64,000 nt of DNA from assembly GCF_010725885.1 (NCBI RefSeq), contig NZ_AP022600.1, forward strand, positions 2,232,001-2,296,000, in the 5' to 3' direction. Made by a program: the position numbers and the translations under genes. Below are positions 1 through 11,541 of this stretch, piece by piece. The DNA comes from Mycolicibacterium tokaiense. Its GTDB lineage: Bacteria > Actinomycetota > Actinomycetes > Mycobacteriales > Mycobacteriaceae. A model generated the notes under the pieces. The model was given only the letters and a program-made list of their open reading frames with translations, was not told the DNA's origin and made no database searches. Numbering within the stretch: the stretch's first letter is position 1; the number at the start of each line of letters is the position of its first letter.

Positions 1-1142
1 GGATGGTGGTCACCGACGTGCGCGGCGACCTCGGCGACACCGTGGCCAAGGTGTGGCTCGCCACCGCCGCCCTGCTGCCCATCGGCCGGCTCTCGGCGGT
101 GACCGCCAAGCGCGACCTCAGACGCAGGCATCGGCTGCAATCGCGCACCCTGATCGTGGGCAATGGTGTGGTCGCCACGCACCTGGCCCAGCGCTTCACC
201 GACAACCCGCAGTACGGCATCCTGCCCGTCGGCCTCATCGACGCCGATCCGGAGTCGGCGGGTATGCCGCGTTCGGTGTGCACGCTGCCGCCGGTCGGGA
301 CTCCGGAGACGATGGCCGCGGCGATCCGCGACACCGGGGCCGAAGCGGTGGTGGTCGCGTTCTCGCAGACCCGCGACGAAGATCTGGTCCCGGCCATCCG
401 GGCGGCGCGGCTGGCCGGCCTGACGGTCTGGGTGGTCCCGCGGATGTTCGACGCCGTCAACAAGCGCTCCCGGGTCGACTACGTGGGCGGCATGCCGGTC
501 CTGGACCTGTCCAGCACCAACCCCCGCAGCTGGCAGTTCACCGTCAAACACGTCGCCGGTCGGATGCTGGCCGCGGTCATCCTGCTGGTGATCGCGCCGC
601 TCTTCGCGGCGTTGGCGGTCGCGGTCGGGGTGTCATCGCCGGGACCGGTGTTCTACCGGCAGCCGAGGATCGGCCGGGACGGGATCGTGTTCGACTGCCT
701 GAAGTTCCGCTCGATGAGCTCGCCCGTGGCCGATCACAACTTCGTGCCCCGGCAGGGGGCCGCACCCGGCGGTGTCGAAGGCGCCGACCGGCGCACCGCA
801 GTCGGCCGGTTCCTGCGCAGCAGCTCGCTCGACGAGCTCCCGCAGCTGATCAATGTGATCAGGGGGGACATGAGCCTGGTCGGCCCGCGTCCCGAGCGCC
901 CGGAATACGTGGAGCTGTTCAACAACCAGATCCGGCGGTACGGAGAACGTCATCGCGTCAAGGCGGGGATGACCGGATGGGCGCAGGTGCACGGCCTGCG
1001 TGGCCAGACATCCATCGACGACCGGGCCGAGTGGGACAACTACTACATCGAAAACTGGTCGCTGGCACTGGATCTGCAGATCCTGCTGATGACGGTGCCC
1101 GCGGTGCTGCGCAGTCGGGAGCAGGTCTCGCCACCGGCCTGA
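1..1142 (+). CDS. Polyprenyl-phosphate sugar transferase (exopolysaccharide priming type), 5' end outside window
   Basis: The visible 380 residues are the C-terminal part of a membrane sugar-1-phosphate transferase that primes exopolysaccharide or glycolipid synthesis by loading a sugar phosphate onto undecaprenyl/decaprenyl phosphate. Seen: a Rossmann-like CoA-binding-type segment (RTLIVGNGVVATHLAQRF), one hydrophobic helix near residues 185-210, then the bacterial sugar transferase core with KFRSM, a DELPQLINV block, GPRPERPEYV and GMTGWAQVHG. The N-terminal membrane helices usual for the family are absent because the reading frame is open to the window edge, so this is a partial gene rather than a truncated one. 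The sugar substrate cannot be told. It is not the neighbour I recall at this place in M. tuberculosis. Confidence 0.85.
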   Translation, partial: MVVTDVRGDLGDTVAKVWLATAALLPIGRLSAVTAKRDLRRRHRLQSRTLIVGNGVVATHLAQRFTDNPQYGILPVGLIDADPESAGMPRSVCTLPPVGTPETMAAAIRDTGAEAVVVAFSQTRDEDLVPAIRAARLAGLTVWVVPRMFDAVNKRSRVDYVGGMPVLDLSSTNPRSWQFTVKHVAGRMLAAVILLVIAPLFAALAVAVGVSSPGPVFYRQPRIGRDGIVFDCLKFRSMSSPVADHNFVPRQGAAPGGVEGADRRTAVGRFLRSSSLDELPQLINVIRGDMSLVGPRPERPEYVELFNNQIRRYGERHRVKAGMTGWAQVHGLRGQTSIDDRAEWDNYYIENWSLALDLQILLMTVPAVLRSREQVSPPA

Positions 1143-1211
1143 CACGTCACTGATGACGACAACCGCGGCGAATCGCCGCGCGCGGCGACACGCTGGATGA
1201 CCTGGCACGGG

Positions 1212-1223
1212 TACAGTCGCCCC
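1212..1223 (+). promoter_or_regulatory. Leaderless promoter -10 (TACAGT, 6 nt before ATG)
   Basis: TACAGT at 1212-1217 is followed by six bases and the ATG at 1224. This supports 1224 over the in-frame ATG at 1197. No Shine-Dalgarno sequence is visible. Confidence 0.45.
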
Positions 1224-2381
1224 ATGACCGTTCTGTCCCGCGGCGCCCGGGCTCGGCGCGGCGGCCGCAGGCCGGGCTGGGCACTACTGACGGTGTTGCT
1301 GATCCTGGCCATCGGGGCCAGCTGCGCACTGGTGTTCACCGATCGTGTCGAGTTGTTGCGTCTGGCGGTTCTTCTCGCGCTGTGGGCCGCGGTGGTGGCG
1401 GCCTTCGTATCCGTGATCTACCGGCGCCAGAGTGACACCGATGCGGCCAAGGTCCGAGACCTCAAGCACGTCTACGACCTGCAGTTGGACCGGGAGATCT
1501 CGGCGCGGCGCGAATACGAGCTGAGCGTGGAGGCGCATCTGCGCCGCGAACTCTCTGCCGAGCTGCGCGCGCAGCAGGCCGATGAGGTGGCCGCGCTGCG
1601 TGCCGAATTAGCCGCTCTGAGAACGAATTTGGAGATCCTGTTCGACACCGACCTGGCGCACCGCCCGGCGCTGGAGACCGACCGCAGCTATCAACCGCCC
1701 AAGCCGGACCGGGTGGCCAGCAGCCGGATCTACCCCGAAACCCCTCCTGAACCCGCCGAGAGCCCGATCATCGACGTTCCCGAGGAGCCGCTGACGCAGC
1801 AGTCGCGCGGGCCCGAGGACGGCTACCGCGGTTCGCACCGGCGCTTGAGCGATGAGACCACGTGGATCCCGCCGGTGCGGCCCGGGCCGCCGCCGCAGGT
1901 CTCCGCACCACCCCCGCCGACTCCGAGGCCGGCCCCGCCGCAGGAACGTCAGCAGGAACGTCAGGCGCCCCGGCCCGTTCCGAGGCAGGCGCCGCCGACT
2001 CAGCAGAGCGCACCCACCCCCGCGCCCGAGCCGAAGGCTCCGCCCGTGCAGAAAGCTCCCCCCGAGCCGCAGGTCCCGCCCGCGCCGCCCGTGCAGAAAG
2101 CTCCGCCTGAGCCGCAGCCCGAGCACACCCCCGAGCCGCCACGCCGTGGCCGGCATTCCGGCACCGGCGGTGCAGATGACGCCGACGCCGGACCCGAGGT
2201 GCCCCGCGGACGGCACTACGCGCCGGCAGCGGAGGTACCCACCGCACCGCCGTCGCGACACCGTGGCCCGGATTCCGAGGACGAGAGCGCCTCCGGCGGG
2301 CAGTCGGTGGCCGAACTGCTGGCCAGGCTGCAGGCAGCCAACACCGGTAGCGGTGGCCGTCGCCGCAGACGAGAGGACTGA
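1224..2381 (+). CDS. Membrane protein with long proline-rich C-terminal tail (DUF6779 / Rv3604c-like)
   Basis: A 385-residue protein. It has a basic N-terminus, two adjacent hydrophobic helices (about residues 18-40 and 45-65), a charged region likely to be helical or coiled (about 75-140), then some 200 residues rich in proline, alanine and arginine that look disordered and end in an arginine-rich tail. This matches the conserved transmembrane Ala/Arg/Pro-rich protein beside the panC-coaX genes in M. tuberculosis (Rv3604c). Function unknown; topology suggests a membrane anchor with a cytoplasmic or wall-facing disordered tail. The downstream Rossmann-protein gene starts 39 bases after its stop with its own promoter. 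Confidence 0.75.
   Translation: MTVLSRGARARRGGRRPGWALLTVLLILAIGASCALVFTDRVELLRLAVLLALWAAVVAAFVSVIYRRQSDTDAAKVRDLKHVYDLQLDREISARREYELSVEAHLRRELSAELRAQQADEVAALRAELAALRTNLEILFDTDLAHRPALETDRSYQPPKPDRVASSRIYPETPPEPAESPIIDVPEEPLTQQSRGPEDGYRGSHRRLSDETTWIPPVRPGPPPQVSAPPPPTPRPAPPQERQQERQAPRPVPRQAPPTQQSAPTPAPEPKAPPVQKAPPEPQVPPAPPVQKAPPEPQPEHTPEPPRRGRHSGTGGADDADAGPEVPRGRHYAPAAEVPTAPPSRHRGPDSEDESASGGQSVAELLARLQAANTGSGGRRRRRED
2040..2104 (+). repeat. Direct repeat in the proline-rich coding region
   Basis: Two identical 20-base copies (2040-2059 and 2085-2104) encode the peptide PPVQKAP followed by PEPQ. They are in frame and lengthen the disordered tail of the membrane protein; slippage between them would change the tail by whole codons. 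Confidence 0.6.
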
Positions 2382-2406
2382 TTCCCACTCGCCGCTCGGG
2401 TGGGAC

Positions 2407-2420
2407 TAACCTTTGCCAGC
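2407..2420 (+). promoter_or_regulatory. Leaderless promoter -10 (TAACCT, 8 nt before ATG)
   Basis: TAACCT at 2407-2412, then eight bases, then the ATG at 2421. This fixes the start of the Rossmann protein at 2421 rather than the upstream in-frame GTG at 2400. Confidence 0.5.
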
Positions 2421-3332
2421 ATGGGGACCCCCAACGGGTTGCGCCCGGCCCGGCTCAAGGTCGGCATCATCTCCGCCGGCCGGGTCGGTACCGCACTCGG
2501 CGTCGCGCTGGAGAGCGCCGAGCACGTGGTCGTCGCCTGCAGCGGCATCTCGAGCGCGTCGCGCCTGCGTGCTGAACGTCGGTTGCCCGATACCCCCGTG
2601 CTGCCGGTCGACGACGTCGCCCGTGCGGCCGAGCTGTTGATCCTGGCGGTGCCCGACACCGAACTCGCCGCTCTGGTGGCCGGCCTGGCCGCCACGTCGG
2701 CGGTGTCACGCGGCGCCATCGTGGTGCACACCTCCGGCGCCAACGGCGTGGGCGTGCTGGCACCGCTGGCGGCGCAGGGCTGTGTGCCGCTGGCCATCCA
2801 CCCGGCCATGACCTTCACCGGGGCAGACGAGGACATCGACCGTCTGCCGGGCACGTGCTTCGGGATCACTGCGGCCGATGAGATCGGCTATGCCATCGCC
2901 GCGTCGCTGGTGCTCGAGGTCGGTGGGGAGCCCTTCCGGGTCCGCGAGGACGCCCGTGCGCTCTATCACGCGGCGCTGGCGCATGCGAGCAACCACCTGG
3001 TCACCGTGCTCGCCGACGCGCTGGAAGCCCTGCGGGCGGCCATCGCCGGCCAGGAGTTGCTGGGCCAGGAACTGGTGGTCGAACAGCCGGGCGGGCTGGC
3101 CGAGCGGGTGATTGCCCCGCTGGCCCGGGCGGCACTGGAGAACACCCTGCAGCGGGGTCAGGCCGCCCTCACCGGCCCGGTGGCGCGCGGCGACGCCGCG
3201 GCGATCAAGGCCCACCTGTCCGCGCTGGCCGAAGTCGATCCCGAACTGGCACAGGCCTATCGCGTGATGTCGCTGCGCACCGCGCACCGGGCACACGCCC
3301 CCGAGGAGGTATTCGAGGTGCTCAACAGGTGA
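2421..3332 (+). CDS. Rossmann-fold protein with DUF2520 domain (Rv3603c-like)
   Basis: A 303-residue protein with an N-terminal NAD(P)-binding glycine motif ([13 protein letters not shown], near residues 14-26) and a helical C-terminal DUF2520 half, the layout of 6-phosphogluconate/ketopantoate-reductase-like enzymes. It sits directly upstream of panC and shares its stop codon base with the panC ATG, so the two are translationally coupled. Because ketopantoate reduction is a step of the same pathway, a reductase role in pantothenate synthesis is an attractive but unproven guess; the family is annotated only as conserved hypothetical in M. tuberculosis. Confidence 0.8.
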   Translation: MGTPNGLRPARLKVGIISAGRVGTALGVALESAEHVVVACSGISSASRLRAERRLPDTPVLPVDDVARAAELLILAVPDTELAALVAGLAATSAVSRGAIVVHTSGANGVGVLAPLAAQGCVPLAIHPAMTFTGADEDIDRLPGTCFGITAADEIGYAIAASLVLEVGGEPFRVREDARALYHAALAHASNHLVTVLADALEALRAAIAGQELLGQELVVEQPGGLAERVIAPLARAALENTLQRGQAALTGPVARGDAAAIKAHLSALAEVDPELAQAYRVMSLRTAHRAHAPEEVFEVLNR

Positions 3333-4267
3333 TGGCGAAACCGCCGGCGTTCACGGCCGGCCAGCTCAACGTCTACACCGCGCCGCAGGCGGTGACCGAT
3401 GTGACCAAGGCCCTGCGGCACATCGGCCGCAGGATCATGCTGGTGCCCACCATGGGCGCCCTGCATGACGGGCACCTGTCGTTGGTGCGCGCGGCCAAGA
3501 AGGTGCCGGGCGCAGTGGTGGTGGTGTCCATCTTCGTCAACCCACTGCAGTTCGGCGCCGGCGAAGATCTCGACGCCTACCCGCGCACCCTCGACGCGGA
3601 CCTCGAACTGCTGCGCGGCGAGGACGTCGAGATCGCCTTCACCCCGACTGCTGCGCTGATGTACCCGGATGGTCCGCGCACGTCGGTGCACCCGGGTCCG
3701 CTCGGCGCTGAGCTCGAAGGAGCTTCGCGGCCAACCCATTTCGCCGGCATGCTGACCGTGGTGCTGAAATTGCTGCAGATCGTGGGGCCGGACCGGGCGT
3801 TCTTCGGGGAGAAGGACTACCAGCAACTGGTGCTGATCCGGCAGATGGTCGCCGATCTGAACGTCGACACCCGCATCGTGGGAGTACCGATCGTGCGCGA
3901 AGCCGATGGGCTGGCCATGTCCTCGCGCAACCGCTATCTCGACGCCGAGCAACGCGAGCAGGCCGGGGCGCTGTCGGCGGCTCTGCTGGCGGGCATGTAT
4001 GCCGCCTCCGGCGGTGCCGAGGCGGCCATCGACTCCGCCCGGGCGGTGCTCGACGAGGTGCCGGCGATCGACGTCGACTACCTGGAGGTGCGCGGCACCT
4101 GGCTGGAGAAGAACCCGGCTCCCGGCACCGGCCGGATGCTGATCGCGGGTCGGTTGGGCGGCACTCGACTGCTGGACAACATCGCGATCGAACTGGGCAA
4201 CGCCGCCGGCGCCCAGGGTGAGTACGCCGGGGCCGATCAGCACCGCGAACTGCCCTGGAGGAACTGA
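3332..4267 (+). CDS. panC: Pantothenate synthetase
   Basis: ATP-dependent ligase that joins pantoate and beta-alanine to make pantothenate, the CoA precursor; cytosolic. Seen: the nucleotidyltransferase signature [16 protein letters not shown] with its HxGH-type motif, [10 protein letters not shown], and the KMSKS-equivalent MSSRN. Length (311 aa) and the C-terminal WRN match the M. tuberculosis enzyme. The ATG at 3332 overlaps the upstream stop by one base; a GTG three bases earlier is an alternative. In M. tuberculosis panD lies between panC and coaX; here coaX begins two bases after the panC stop, so no beta-alanine-forming gene is present at this locus. Confidence 0.95.
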   Translation: MAKPPAFTAGQLNVYTAPQAVTDVTKALRHIGRRIMLVPTMGALHDGHLSLVRAAKKVPGAVVVVSIFVNPLQFGAGEDLDAYPRTLDADLELLRGEDVEIAFTPTAALMYPDGPRTSVHPGPLGAELEGASRPTHFAGMLTVVLKLLQIVGPDRAFFGEKDYQQLVLIRQMVADLNVDTRIVGVPIVREADGLAMSSRNRYLDAEQREQAGALSAALLAGMYAASGGAEAAIDSARAVLDEVPAIDVDYLEVRGTWLEKNPAPGTGRMLIAGRLGGTRLLDNIAIELGNAAGAQGEYAGADQHRELPWRN

Positions 4268-4268
4268 C

Positions 4269-5081
4269 GTGCTGCTGGCCATCGACGTTCGCAACACCCA
4301 CACCTTCGTCGGCCTCATCGCCGGTTCCGGGGACCATGCAAAAGTGGTCCAGCACTGGAGGATCCGTACCGAAGCCGAGGTGACGGCCGACGAGCTGGCG
4401 TTGACGATCGACGGGCTGATCGGTGACGACTCCGATCAGCTCACGGGGGTGGTCAGCCTGTCCACGGTGCCGTCGGTGCTGCACGAGGTCCGGGTGATGC
4501 TGGGCCAGTACTGGCCGACGGTCGCCCATGTGCTGATCGAGCCCGGTATCCGTACCGGCGTGCCGTTGCTGGTGGACAATCCGAAAGAGGTGGGTGCCGA
4601 CCGGATCGTCAACTGTCTGGCCGCATTTCACAAGCACCAGCGACCGGCCATCGTGGTGGACTTCGGCTCGTCGATCTGTGTCGACGTGGTGTCGGCCAAG
4701 GGGGAGTTCCTCGGCGGAGCCATCGCCCCGGGTATCCAGGTGTCCTCCGACGCCGCGGCCGCCAGGTCGGCGGCGCTGCGCCGGGTGGAGCTCACCCGGC
4801 CGCGTTCGGTCATCGGCAAGAACACCGTGGAGTGCATGCAGTCCGGTGCGGTGTTCGGTTTCGCCGGTCTGGTGGACGGATTGATCGGCCGGATCCGCAG
4901 TGACATCGAGGGTTTCGGGGGTAACGACGTGGTGGTGGTGGCCACCGGGCACACGGCACCGCTGCTGTTGCCCGATCTGCGCACCGAGGCCGTGCTGGAC
5001 CGTCACCTGACCCTCGACGGACTGCGGCTGGTGTACGAGCGCAACCGGGACCACCAACGCAAACTGCGTTCGGCCACCTAG
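4269..5081 (+). CDS. coaX: Type III pantothenate kinase
   Basis: Phosphorylates pantothenate, the first committed step of CoA synthesis. The 270-residue sequence shows the N-terminal ASKHA phosphate-binding motif ([13 protein letters not shown]), the pantothenate-binding GADRIVN segment and the [13 protein letters not shown] phosphate-2 motif with its catalytic-type aspartate. It begins with GTG one base after the panC stop codon and is clearly the last gene of the operon, ending 13 bases before a convergent gene. In mycobacteria CoaX coexists with the type I kinase CoaA, which as recalled from M. tuberculosis is the active one, so its contribution to CoA supply is uncertain. Confidence 0.93.
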   Translation: MLLAIDVRNTHTFVGLIAGSGDHAKVVQHWRIRTEAEVTADELALTIDGLIGDDSDQLTGVVSLSTVPSVLHEVRVMLGQYWPTVAHVLIEPGIRTGVPLLVDNPKEVGADRIVNCLAAFHKHQRPAIVVDFGSSICVDVVSAKGEFLGGAIAPGIQVSSDAAAARSAALRRVELTRPRSVIGKNTVECMQSGAVFGFAGLVDGLIGRIRSDIEGFGGNDVVVVATGHTAPLLLPDLRTEAVLDRHLTLDGLRLVYERNRDHQRKLRSAT

Positions 5082-5094
5082 CTCGGTCGCCGAT

Positions 5095-6339
5095 TCAGAA
5101 GAAGGTTCGCACCAGATCCACCACGCGATGTTCGGCGTCGAGCACCGGGATCATCGGCCACTTGTCGAAGGTGGTGCAGGGGTGCGAGATGCCGAACTGC
5201 ATCCAGTCGCCCACCGCGGGCGCGGCGTCGGCGGGCACCCGGACGAAGGCGTGCTGGTCGTTTAGGGCGCTCACCTGTGCCCCCGCCGGTGTGTGCGGCA
5301 CCGGCAGGCCTGCGTCGAAGGACACGTCGCGGCGGCCCAGGCCGGCCAGGACCAGACCGGGTTCCGGGGCGGACAGGACTCGGGCCCACACACTCAGTGC
5401 CGGTCGCAGTCCCGCGGGGTCGTGGCGGGTCAGCGGTGAGCTCCGCAGGTACAGGCCCTCGTCATGGGTGAGGTAGCAGCCGCTGCGCAGGACTGTGCGC
5501 ACCCGCAGGCCCGCCGGCCACCGGGTGAGCAGTTGGGCCACCAGGTCGAAATGCGTGCTGCCCCCGGCGGTGACCAGGATGTCGTCGGCCTGGATCAGCG
5601 GGGCCAGTCGCACCACGGCATCGCGCAGCGTCGACAGGTAGCCGGCGATCACGGAGCGGGCCGGTTCGGAGACGTCCTGCCCCAGTGCCGCTTCGTATCC
5701 GGCCACCCCCACCAGGCGCAGCTGCGCCGACGCCGACACCGCCCGCGCCACCGCGTCCGCGTCGGCCGCGCTGCGGCACCCGGTCCGGCCGCCGCTTGCC
5801 CCCACCTCGACGCACACGTCGAGTCGCCGCGCGGTCCCGGCCAGCTCGCGGTCCATCAGCGCCACCCCGGCGACCGAATCCACCCAGCACACCGCCCGGA
5901 ATTCCGGATAGGTGTCGAGTTCGGTTGCCAGCCAACGCAATCCGGCCGGATCCACCAACTGATTGGCCAGAATCACCTCCCGCACGCCGAACGCGCGGTA
6001 GATGCGCACCTGACTGATGGTCGCAGCGGTCACCGCGGTGGCGCCGGCGGCGAACTGACGGGCCAGCAGCTGTGGTGACATGTGGGTCTTGCCGTGCGGA
6101 GCCAGCTGCACACCGTGCTCGGTACACCACCGGGCCATGGCCGCCAGATTGTGCGACAGCGCAGGCTCGTCCAGGACGCACACCGGTGCCAGCGGGCCGT
6201 CGATGAACAGATCCGGCGCCGCCGCCACGATCTCGGCGGGCGTACGCCCCGCCCACGCTGCGGGCAGGCCCTTGAACCGCGGGTCGACCGGTCGGTCGGC
6301 GAGGGCGGCTACGGCTGCGGCGTCGATGGGCGGGTTCAC
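5095..6339 (-). CDS. Fold-III PLP enzyme: D-serine dehydratase / D-threonine aldolase-like
   Basis: A 414-residue alanine-racemase-N-domain protein. The motif [10 protein letters not shown] (near residues 93-102) carries the lysine expected to hold pyridoxal phosphate; the C-terminal domain has HPCTTFDKW, the histidine/cysteine pair that binds a metal in D-serine dehydratase and D-threonine aldolase relatives. It probably deaminates or cleaves a D- or beta-hydroxy amino acid; the substrate cannot be told. It starts with GTG at 6339, only 23 bases from the divergent lysS start, and its stop is 13 bases from coaX. I recall no homologue at this place in M. tuberculosis, so it is probably a local insertion. 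Confidence 0.8.
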   Translation of the reverse strand: MNPPIDAAAVAALADRPVDPRFKGLPAAWAGRTPAEIVAAAPDLFIDGPLAPVCVLDEPALSHNLAAMARWCTEHGVQLAPHGKTHMSPQLLARQFAAGATAVTAATISQVRIYRAFGVREVILANQLVDPAGLRWLATELDTYPEFRAVCWVDSVAGVALMDRELAGTARRLDVCVEVGASGGRTGCRSAADADAVARAVSASAQLRLVGVAGYEAALGQDVSEPARSVIAGYLSTLRDAVVRLAPLIQADDILVTAGGSTHFDLVAQLLTRWPAGLRVRTVLRSGCYLTHDEGLYLRSSPLTRHDPAGLRPALSVWARVLSAPEPGLVLAGLGRRDVSFDAGLPVPHTPAGAQVSALNDQHAFVRVPADAAPAVGDWMQFGISHPCTTFDKWPMIPVLDAEHRVVDLVRTFF

Positions 6340-6348
6340 CCGTTCATT

Positions 6349-6362
6349 TAAGCTGGACCGTC
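6349..6362 (+). promoter_or_regulatory. Leaderless promoter -10 of lysS (TAAGCT, 8 nt before GTG)
   Basis: TAAGCT at 6349-6354 and an eight-base spacer precede the lysS GTG. The AT-rich stretch 6346-6351, read on the other strand as TTAAAT, lies six bases before the divergent GTG at 6339, so the two -10 elements would overlap. Confidence 0.5.
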
Positions 6363-7880
6363 GTGAGCTCTGCAGACATCGACCCCGCCGACGACTCCGA
6401 CGACCTCCCCGAACAGTTCCGGATCCGACAGGCCAAGCGGGAACGTCTGCTCGCCGCGGGGGTGGACCCCTATCCCGTCGAGGTCAGGCGCACCCACACC
6501 CTGGCGCAGATCCGCGCCGCCTATCCGGAGCTGGCGGCCGACACCGCCACCGGCGACGTCGTCGGGGTGGCGGGCCGGGTGGTGTTCGCGCGCAATTCCG
6601 GCAAGCTCTGTTTCGCCACGCTGCAGGACGGTGACGGCACCCACCTGCAGGTGATGATCAGTTTCAACGAGGTGGGGCAGGAGTCCCTGGACGCCTGGAA
6701 GAGCGACGTCGACCTCGGCGACATCGTCTTCGTCCAGGGTGAGGTGATCAGCTCGAGGCGCGGGGAACTCTCGGTGCTCGCAGACAGCTGGAACCTGGCC
6801 GCCAAGGCTTTGCGGCCACTGCCGGTGGCGCACAAGGAGATGAACGAGGAGTCCCGGGTACGTCAGCGCTACGTCGACCTCATCGTCCGCCCCCAGGCCC
6901 GCACGGTGGCCCGCCAGCGCATCGCCGTGGTTCGGGCGGTGCGGTCGGCGTTGGAGCGGCGCGACTTCCTCGAAGTCGAGACACCGATGCTGCAGACCCA
7001 GGCCGGCGGGGCGGCTGCCCGGCCGTTCGTCACCCACTCCAACGCCCTCGACGCAGATCTGTATCTGCGTATCGCCCCCGAACTGTTTTTGAAGCGGTGC
7101 GTCGTTGGTGGGCTGGACAAGGTGTTCGAGCTGAATCGGAACTTCCGAAACGAAGGCGCGGATTCCACGCATTCCCCGGAATTCTCGATGCTCGAGACAT
7201 ACCAGGCATATGGAACTTATGACGATTCCGCGGTCGTCACCCGCGAAGTAATTCAGGAAGTCGCCGACGCGGCCATCGGAACCCGGCAACTGCCACTGCC
7301 CGATGGCAGCATCTACGATATCGACGGGGATTGGACATCGATTTCGATGTACCCCTCCCTGTCGGAGGCGCTGGGCCAGGAGATCACACCGGAAACTCCC
7401 GCCGACGAACTGTGGGCAATTGCGGAGCGGCTCGAGCTCGAACTGCCCAGGGACAAGGGCTACGGTCACGGCAAGTTGGTCGAGGAATTGTGGGAGCACC
7501 TGGTTGGCGACCATCTGTGGGCCCCGACGTTCGTCCGCGACTTCCCGGTCGAGACAACACCTCTGACCAGGCAACACCGCAGCATCGCTGGAGTCACGGA
7601 GAAGTGGGACCTCTATGTCCGCGGATTCGAATTGGCCACGGGCTATTCGGAGTTGATCGATCCGATCGTGCAACGCGAGCGATTCGCCGCCCAGGCGCGT
7701 GCCGCCGCGGCCGGTGATGACGAGGCGATGGTGCTGGACGAGGATTTTCTGGCCGCCATGGAATATGCGATGCCGCCCACCACCGGAACGGGAATGGGTA
7801 TCGATCGCCTGTTGATGGCCTTAACCGGGCTGTCCATTCGTGAGACGGTTTTGTTCCCGATTGTCCGACGGCAGAGCTAG
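6363..7880 (+). CDS. lysS: Lysyl-tRNA synthetase (class II)
   Basis: Charges tRNA-Lys in the cytosol. The 505 residues contain an N-terminal OB-fold anticodon-binding domain (about 60-170) and the class II catalytic core: motif 1 around [10 protein letters not shown], motif 2 with FRNEG and HSPEFSMLE, and motif 3 [11 protein letters not shown] near the C-terminus. It sits between coaX and lsr2 as in M. tuberculosis (Rv3598c). The start is the GTG 8 bases after a TAAGCT element. Codons around 7080-7340 are somewhat less GC-biased than neighbouring genes (several AAT, GAA, TTT), but the domain order is intact. Note that mycobacteria may also carry lysX elsewhere. Confidence 0.95.
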   Translation: MSSADIDPADDSDDLPEQFRIRQAKRERLLAAGVDPYPVEVRRTHTLAQIRAAYPELAADTATGDVVGVAGRVVFARNSGKLCFATLQDGDGTHLQVMISFNEVGQESLDAWKSDVDLGDIVFVQGEVISSRRGELSVLADSWNLAAKALRPLPVAHKEMNEESRVRQRYVDLIVRPQARTVARQRIAVVRAVRSALERRDFLEVETPMLQTQAGGAAARPFVTHSNALDADLYLRIAPELFLKRCVVGGLDKVFELNRNFRNEGADSTHSPEFSMLETYQAYGTYDDSAVVTREVIQEVADAAIGTRQLPLPDGSIYDIDGDWTSISMYPSLSEALGQEITPETPADELWAIAERLELELPRDKGYGHGKLVEELWEHLVGDHLWAPTFVRDFPVETTPLTRQHRSIAGVTEKWDLYVRGFELATGYSELIDPIVQRERFAAQARAAAAGDDEAMVLDEDFLAAMEYAMPPTTGTGMGIDRLLMALTGLSIRETVLFPIVRRQS

Positions 7881-8015
7881 CCGCCGATCTGCAAAGTCGA
7901 CTGCGGCGGAGTTGGTGAATGGTAGATTGCTGTGGCAGATTGAATACTCACGGGTAGCTCGCCAATCGCGGCGCACCCGGGCGCGGGTCGACTTCTAGAA
8001 GGGTTCTGAGAGCGA

Positions 8016-8357
8016 ATGGCGAAAAAAGTAACCGTCACCTTGGTCGATGATTTTGATGGTGAGGGTGCCGCCGACGAAACTGTCGAATTCGCGATCGATG
8101 GCGTGACATACGAGATCGACCTCTCGAATAAAAACGCCACAAAGCTGCGTAATGCGCTCAAGCCGTGGGTGGAGGCCAGCCGTCGCGTCGGGGGCCGCCG
8201 CCGCGGCCGCGCCACCGCTCCCGGCAAGGGGCGCGGTGCCATCGACCGCGAGCAGAGCGCCGCCATCCGGGAGTGGGCCCGCCGCAACGGACACAACGTG
8301 TCGACGCGCGGCCGCATCCCCGCCGACGTCATCGACGCGTTCCACGCGGCCACGTAA
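8016..8357 (+). CDS. lsr2: Nucleoid-associated xenogeneic silencer Lsr2
   Basis: A 113-residue H-NS-like protein that binds the minor groove of AT-rich DNA and silences transferred genes. The N-terminal half (1-60) is the dimerisation domain, beginning [14 protein letters not shown]; the C-terminal half holds the helix-turn-helix-like DNA-binding domain with the AT-hook-like RGR of [16 protein letters not shown] basic linker ([10 protein letters not shown]) joins them. The start follows a purine-rich AGAAGGG about 16 bases upstream. The 135-base gap after lysS is AT-richer than its surroundings, which fits self-binding by Lsr2, known for the family but not shown here. Confidence 0.97.
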   Translation: MAKKVTVTLVDDFDGEGAADETVEFAIDGVTYEIDLSNKNATKLRNALKPWVEASRRVGGRRRGRATAPGKGRGAIDREQSAAIREWARRNGHNVSTRGRIPADVIDAFHAAT

Positions 8358-8377
8358 CGGGGTTTGTGCACCGCTTT

Positions 8378-8390
8378 CGCTAGCGGCGAA
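8378..8390 (+). promoter_or_regulatory. Candidate ClgR box upstream of clpC1
   Basis: CGCT, four bases, then GCG and AA matches the core spacing of the actinobacterial ClgR operator as I recall it; ClgR activates clp genes. The same bases also form a short hairpin (CCGCT/AGCGG, 8371-8386) that could instead belong to the lsr2 3' end. Confidence 0.35.
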
Positions 8391-8494
8391 GCGCGCTGTC
8401 GCGACCACGGGAAACGAATCCGGGATTCCCTACGTTGCTCTGATGCGTCCACAAGGTAGGCACCCAAGGTCAAGCACCTCAGGCAGCCGCCCAC

Positions 8495-8500
8495 TACAGT
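8495..8500 (+). promoter_or_regulatory. Possible clpC1 -10 element
   Basis: TACAGT 67 bases before the clpC1 start fits the mycobacterial TANNNT -10 form and would give a leader of about 60 bases containing the AAGGAG at 8544-8549. Apart from this and the ClgR candidate, nothing else is visible between lsr2 and clpC1. Confidence 0.3.
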
Positions 8501-8566
8501 GGACAGCAGGTGCTGTGCGCTCGCCGCGTTGGCGCCCGCCTAGTCAAGGAGAGCAGGTAAACACGG

Positions 8567-11083
<2,517 letters not shown>

Positions 11084-11099
11084 TTCAACGGTTCGTGAG

Positions 11100-11131
11100 A
11101 CGGCCGGTCACCTTCGGGTGGCCGGCCGTTT
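11100..11131 (+). terminator. Rho-independent-like terminator after clpC1
   Basis: A 13-base stem (11100-11112 with 11117-11129, one G-U pair) closed by a TTCG tetraloop and followed by a short TTT run. The U-tract is weak, as is usual in mycobacteria. It separates clpC1 from the riboswitch that starts about 35 bases later. Confidence 0.75.
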
Positions 11132-11164
11132 CGCATCTGTACGGGGCAGTGGCTCACGAAAGAG

Positions 11165-11280
11165 CCACCGGGTGCTTAGGATGTGCGATGTAATCGACGG
11201 ACGAGGAATCTGGTGAGAATCCAGAACGGTCGCGCCACTGTTGACAGTCAGACCCGACTCCGTCACCACACCTGGGACGC
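11165..11280 (+). promoter_or_regulatory. Cobalamin riboswitch upstream of cbtBA
   Basis: The core at 11203-11242 reads GAGGAATCTGGTGAGAATCC then a CGCCACTGT element, followed by an AGTCAGACC box; these are the conserved J3/4, P4-P6 and B12-box features of the cobalamin riboswitch family. The outer limits are approximate. It lies in the leader of a cobalt transporter, as is typical, and would shut expression off when cobalamin is plentiful. Confidence 0.85.
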
Positions 11281-11305
11281 GAAATCCCTGAAAGGAACCG
11301 TGAGA

Positions 11306-11521
11306 ATGACTTCACCAGAGGCTCACCGGGGCAAAGCTCCGGCCATCGATTTCTCGGCCACCAAGGCGGCGCTGTGGCTGTCGCTGACGGCGTTCTTCGC
11401 TCTGCTGGTGCTCTATTTCATCGGCATGGACCAGGGGGCGACGTCGGTATTCGGCGCCAACACCGCCATCCACGAGTTCGTGCACGACGCGCGCCACCTC
11501 CTCGGCTTCCCCTGCCACTGA
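11306..11521 (+). CDS. cbtB: Cobalt transporter subunit CbtB
   Basis: A 71-residue, single-helix membrane protein (hydrophobic stretch about residues 22-44) with a C-terminal histidine cluster, IHEFVHDARHLLGFPCH, the hallmark of CbtB, the small partner of CbtA in cobalt uptake for B12 synthesis. The ATG at 11306 has AAAGGA 10-15 bases upstream and follows the riboswitch; longer in-frame upstream starts would lie inside the riboswitch and are rejected. cbtA follows after 20 bases. Confidence 0.88.
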   Translation: MTSPEAHRGKAPAIDFSATKAALWLSLTAFFALLVLYFIGMDQGATSVFGANTAIHEFVHDARHLLGFPCH

Positions 11522-11541
11522 GTGCCGGGGGACAAGTGAAT

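Noticed and set aside
53..1153. Long plus-strand frame overlapping the sugar transferase
   Set aside because: Low-complexity Arg/Ala/Gly translation typical of a GC-rich shadow frame; the overlapping frame carries clear family motifs.
3639..5057. 472-codon minus-strand frame over panC and coaX
   Set aside because: Arg/His/Gln-rich shadow without motifs; panC and coaX are certain on the other strand.
7881..7909. Possible terminator after lysS (CCGCCG/CGGCGG)
   Set aside because: Loop of 17 bases and no T-run; more likely chance pairing in GC-rich DNA.
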